Assembly: GCA_937958145.1 (NCBI GenBank)
Contig: CALGOE010000116.1
Location: 1-7,116 of the forward strand
Length of the DNA stretch: 7,116 nt
Direction of reading: 5' to 3'
Origin: an uncultured Desulfobacca sp.
GTDB lineage: Bacteria; Desulfobacterota; Desulfobaccia; Desulfobaccales; Desulfobaccaceae
The notes under the pieces were generated by a model, which did no database searches, had not been told where the DNA came from, and saw only the letters and a list, made by a program, of their open reading frames with translations. Below, piece after piece: positions 5,893 through 7,116 of this stretch (positions are counted from its first letter, which is position 1; the number at the start of each line of letters is the position of its first letter). Position numbers and translations under genes: made by a program.

Positions 5893-5955
5893 AGGCTGGG
5901 AAATGACAACATGGCCGAGGCCGAGGGGACCGAGATGAAAAGGCGGCCTGACAGC

Positions 5956-5998
5956 CGGTCTGCCATGATTTGGCTTTCAGGTGGCGGTCTGATATGAT
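5956..5998 (+). repeat. 14-bp imperfect direct repeat overlapping the ubiX promoter
   Basis: CGGTCTG-NN-ATGAT occurs at 5956-5969 and 5985-5998, identical at 12 of 14 positions with a 29-base period. The first copy ends just before the proposed -35 box and the second contains the -10 box. It could be a pair of regulator sites or a small duplication. Confidence 0.45.
5970..5998 (+). promoter_or_regulatory. Putative sigma70-like promoter of ubiX
   Basis: TTGGCT (5970-5975, four of six consensus positions) and TATGAT (5993-5998, five of six) are separated by 17 bases. They sit in the 159-bp gap before ubiX, giving a predicted start near 6005. No intrinsic terminator is visible between the 5419 gene and this site. 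Confidence 0.55.
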
Positions 5999-6010
5999 AA
6001 TGGCCAGAAA

Positions 6011-6027
6011 ACGATCCATGGTATCGT
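6011..6027. promoter_or_regulatory. Small inverted repeat in the ubiX leader
   Basis: ACGAT (6011-6015) and ATCGT (6023-6027) form exact 5-bp arms around a 7-base loop, just downstream of the predicted transcription start. It could be an operator half-site pair or a small hairpin. It is short enough to arise by chance. Confidence 0.25.
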
Positions 6028-6051
6028 CAGTGGAAAGGATGTGGGTGCACC

Positions 6052-6651
6052 GTGCCGAACAGGGTGCAGAGTCTGATAGTAGGTATTTCCGGGGCCAGCG
6101 GCGTGATTTATGGCCTGGAGATGCTGCGGGTGTTGCAGCAACTGGGAATCCAGCGTCATCTGGTCATGACCGCAGCGGCGAAGGTGAATTTTCAGATCGA
6201 GACCGAGGTGACCCCGGCCCAAGTCGAGGCCTTGGCAGATTTTGTCCATGCAGACGAGAGTCTAACCGCACCCATCGCCAGCGGCTCGTTCCGCACCGGC
6301 GGCATGGTGGTCATTCCGTGCAGCATCAAGACCCTTGCCGCCATTGCCCATTCCCATAGCGCCAATCTCCTGGTACGGGCTGCGGACGTGACCCTGAAAG
6401 AGCGCCGGCCACTGGTCCTGGTGGTGCGGGAAACACCGCTGCACCAAGGGCACCTGGAACTCATGCATCGGGCCGCCGGCCTGGGCGCGGTCATCCTGCC
6501 GCCGATGCCGGCCTTTTATCAGCGGCCGCAGACCATCAGCGATCTCATCTACCACACCCTCGGCAAGGTGTTGGACTGCTTCGGCATCGAACACAACCTG
6601 TTCCAACGCTGGGGGACAGACAGGCCCGGTCCGGCAGCCGGAGCCGAGTAA
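6052..6651 (+). CDS. ubiX: Flavin prenyltransferase UbiX
   Basis: This 199-aa protein is a full-length UbiX, which joins a dimethylallyl group from dimethylallyl (pyro)phosphate to FMN, making the prenylated-FMN cofactor of UbiD-type decarboxylases. The flavin-binding N-terminus VGISGASGVIYG (residues 10-21) is intact. CSIKTLAAI (residues 90-98) and RAADVTLKERR (109-119) are present, and Arg109, Lys116, Arg126, Glu127, Tyr156 and Trp187 fall at the spacing of the Pseudomonas UbiX active-site residues Arg122, Lys129, Arg139, Glu140, Tyr169 and Trp200. In the LGKVLD segment Lys172 stands where most homologues have Arg. The start is GTG 6052, with AAAGGA 12 bases upstream, a rather long spacing; GTG 6064 is possible but would leave almost no residues before the first strand. 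No ubiD is in the window, so the client enzyme is unknown; it could serve quinone synthesis or anaerobic aromatic metabolism. Confidence 0.95.
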   Translation: MPNRVQSLIVGISGASGVIYGLEMLRVLQQLGIQRHLVMTAAAKVNFQIETEVTPAQVEALADFVHADESLTAPIASGSFRTGGMVVIPCSIKTLAAIAHSHSANLLVRAADVTLKERRPLVLVVRETPLHQGHLELMHRAAGLGAVILPPMPAFYQRPQTISDLIYHTLGKVLDCFGIEHNLFQRWGTDRPGPAAGAE

Positions 6652-6688
6652 GCATAACTTCAGTAAAGCTCCAACGACCTGAGCGACC

Positions 6689-7116
6689 ATGCATTTACGC
6701 CGCAGAATCCGCTACTGCTTTGTGCAGTTGCGTCGCCTGCCCGGTGATCCGAGGAGGATTGCCGCCGGTATGGCCTTGGGCGTCTTCATCGGCGTCACGC
6801 CCACCATCCCTTTTCACATGATTTCGGCCCTGGCAATTGCCCAGTTATTGCGCATTTCCCGACTGGCGGCGGTGATGGGCTGCTGGATCAGCAATCCCAT
6901 CACCATACCGCCTTTTTATTATTTCAGCTTTAAAATCGGCGCCTGGCTGCTCTATCCCAACCATCCCCTGGCCCTGCCGGCTTCCTTCGACCTCCGGGAC
7001 ATCCTGCGGTTGGGGTGGGAAGTCAACCTGGCCTTGCAGCTGGGTGGGATCATTTTGGCCGCGCCTTTTGGGGTGGCAGCCTATTTTCTCACCCTCAAGG
7101 CCATCCAACGCTATCG
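6689..7116 (+). CDS. DUF2062 family membrane protein, N-terminal part (3' end outside window)
   Basis: The frame opened by ATG 6689 stays open to the window edge, giving 142 residues. After a basic N-terminus (MHLRRRIRYC) comes a segment of the form GDPRRIAAGMALGVFIGVTPT (residues 19-39) and then CWISNPITIPPFYY (65-78). These are hallmarks of DUF2062, small inner-membrane proteins of unknown function, sometimes found near glycosyltransferase or lipid genes. Three hydrophobic stretches are visible, about residues 24-54, 59-90 and 117-137, suggesting several membrane passes. It starts 37 bases after ubiX on the same strand, with no terminator between, so it is probably co-transcribed. The ribosome site is weak (GAGCG at 6681). 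Family assignment is good; function is unknown. Confidence 0.83.
   Translation, partial: MHLRRRIRYCFVQLRRLPGDPRRIAAGMALGVFIGVTPTIPFHMISALAIAQLLRISRLAAVMGCWISNPITIPPFYYFSFKIGAWLLYPNHPLALPASFDLRDILRLGWEVNLALQLGGIILAAPFGVAAYFLTLKAIQRY

Noticed and set aside
5893..5955. Terminator or small RNA after the PNPOx-like gene
   Set aside because: GGCC-GA-GGCC and CCTAGAGG are short palindromes without a T-run or extended stem; nothing supports an RNA gene.
5970..6359. Alternative plus-strand frame overlapping the start of ubiX
   Set aside because: It runs out of frame through the conserved UbiX N-terminus and shows no recognisable protein features.

Overview
The window is GC-rich, densely packed bacterial chromosome. 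All nine genes lie on the + strand, several are joined by ATGA or TGATG start/stop overlaps, and gaps are short. Gene content (an Fe-S bacterial photolyase, a two-thioredoxin-fold protein fused to HEAT-like repeats, UbiX, DUF2062) and style suggest an anaerobic or microaerobic proteobacterium-like organism, perhaps Desulfobacterota. That placement is an impression, not a demonstration. I see no tRNA, rRNA, insertion sequence, CRISPR array or phage gene.

Region 1 (1-2226) is a tightly coupled three-gene unit: the C-terminal part of a QueD/6-pyruvoyl-tetrahydropterin-synthase-family protein, a GT4-type glycosyltransferase and a class I SAM methyltransferase. The pterin-family protein keeps the pterin-anchoring Glu region but has Arg-Asp where QueD enzymes carry the catalytic Asp-His pair. 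It is therefore probably not an ordinary queuosine enzyme. The set could build a glycosylated, methylated small molecule, possibly pterin-like, but the substrate is unknown.

Region 2 (2227-5306) starts with a 121-bp gap holding a good sigma70-like promoter with an inverted repeat between -35 and -10. Three genes joined by ATGA overlaps follow: a thioredoxin-fold protein with a CPFC motif and HEAT-like repeats, an unrecognised 137-aa protein with a possible helix-turn-helix near its C-terminus, and an FeS-BCP/CryB-type photolyase with all four cluster cysteines. Co-translation of a dithiol-redox protein with an Fe-S photolyase suggests a link between redox state and repair or light response.

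Region 3 (5307-7116) opens with a 112-bp gap containing an inverted repeat and a strong G-quadruplex motif on the minus strand. It continues with a pyridoxamine-phosphate-oxidase-like flavin-binding protein, a 159-bp gap with a promoter and a 14-bp direct repeat, ubiX (flavin prenyltransferase) and the start of a DUF2062 membrane protein cut by the window edge. Flavin or pterin chemistry recurs: QueD-like, photolyase, PNPOx-like and UbiX products all belong to families that bind such molecules. Whether this is functional or chance is open.
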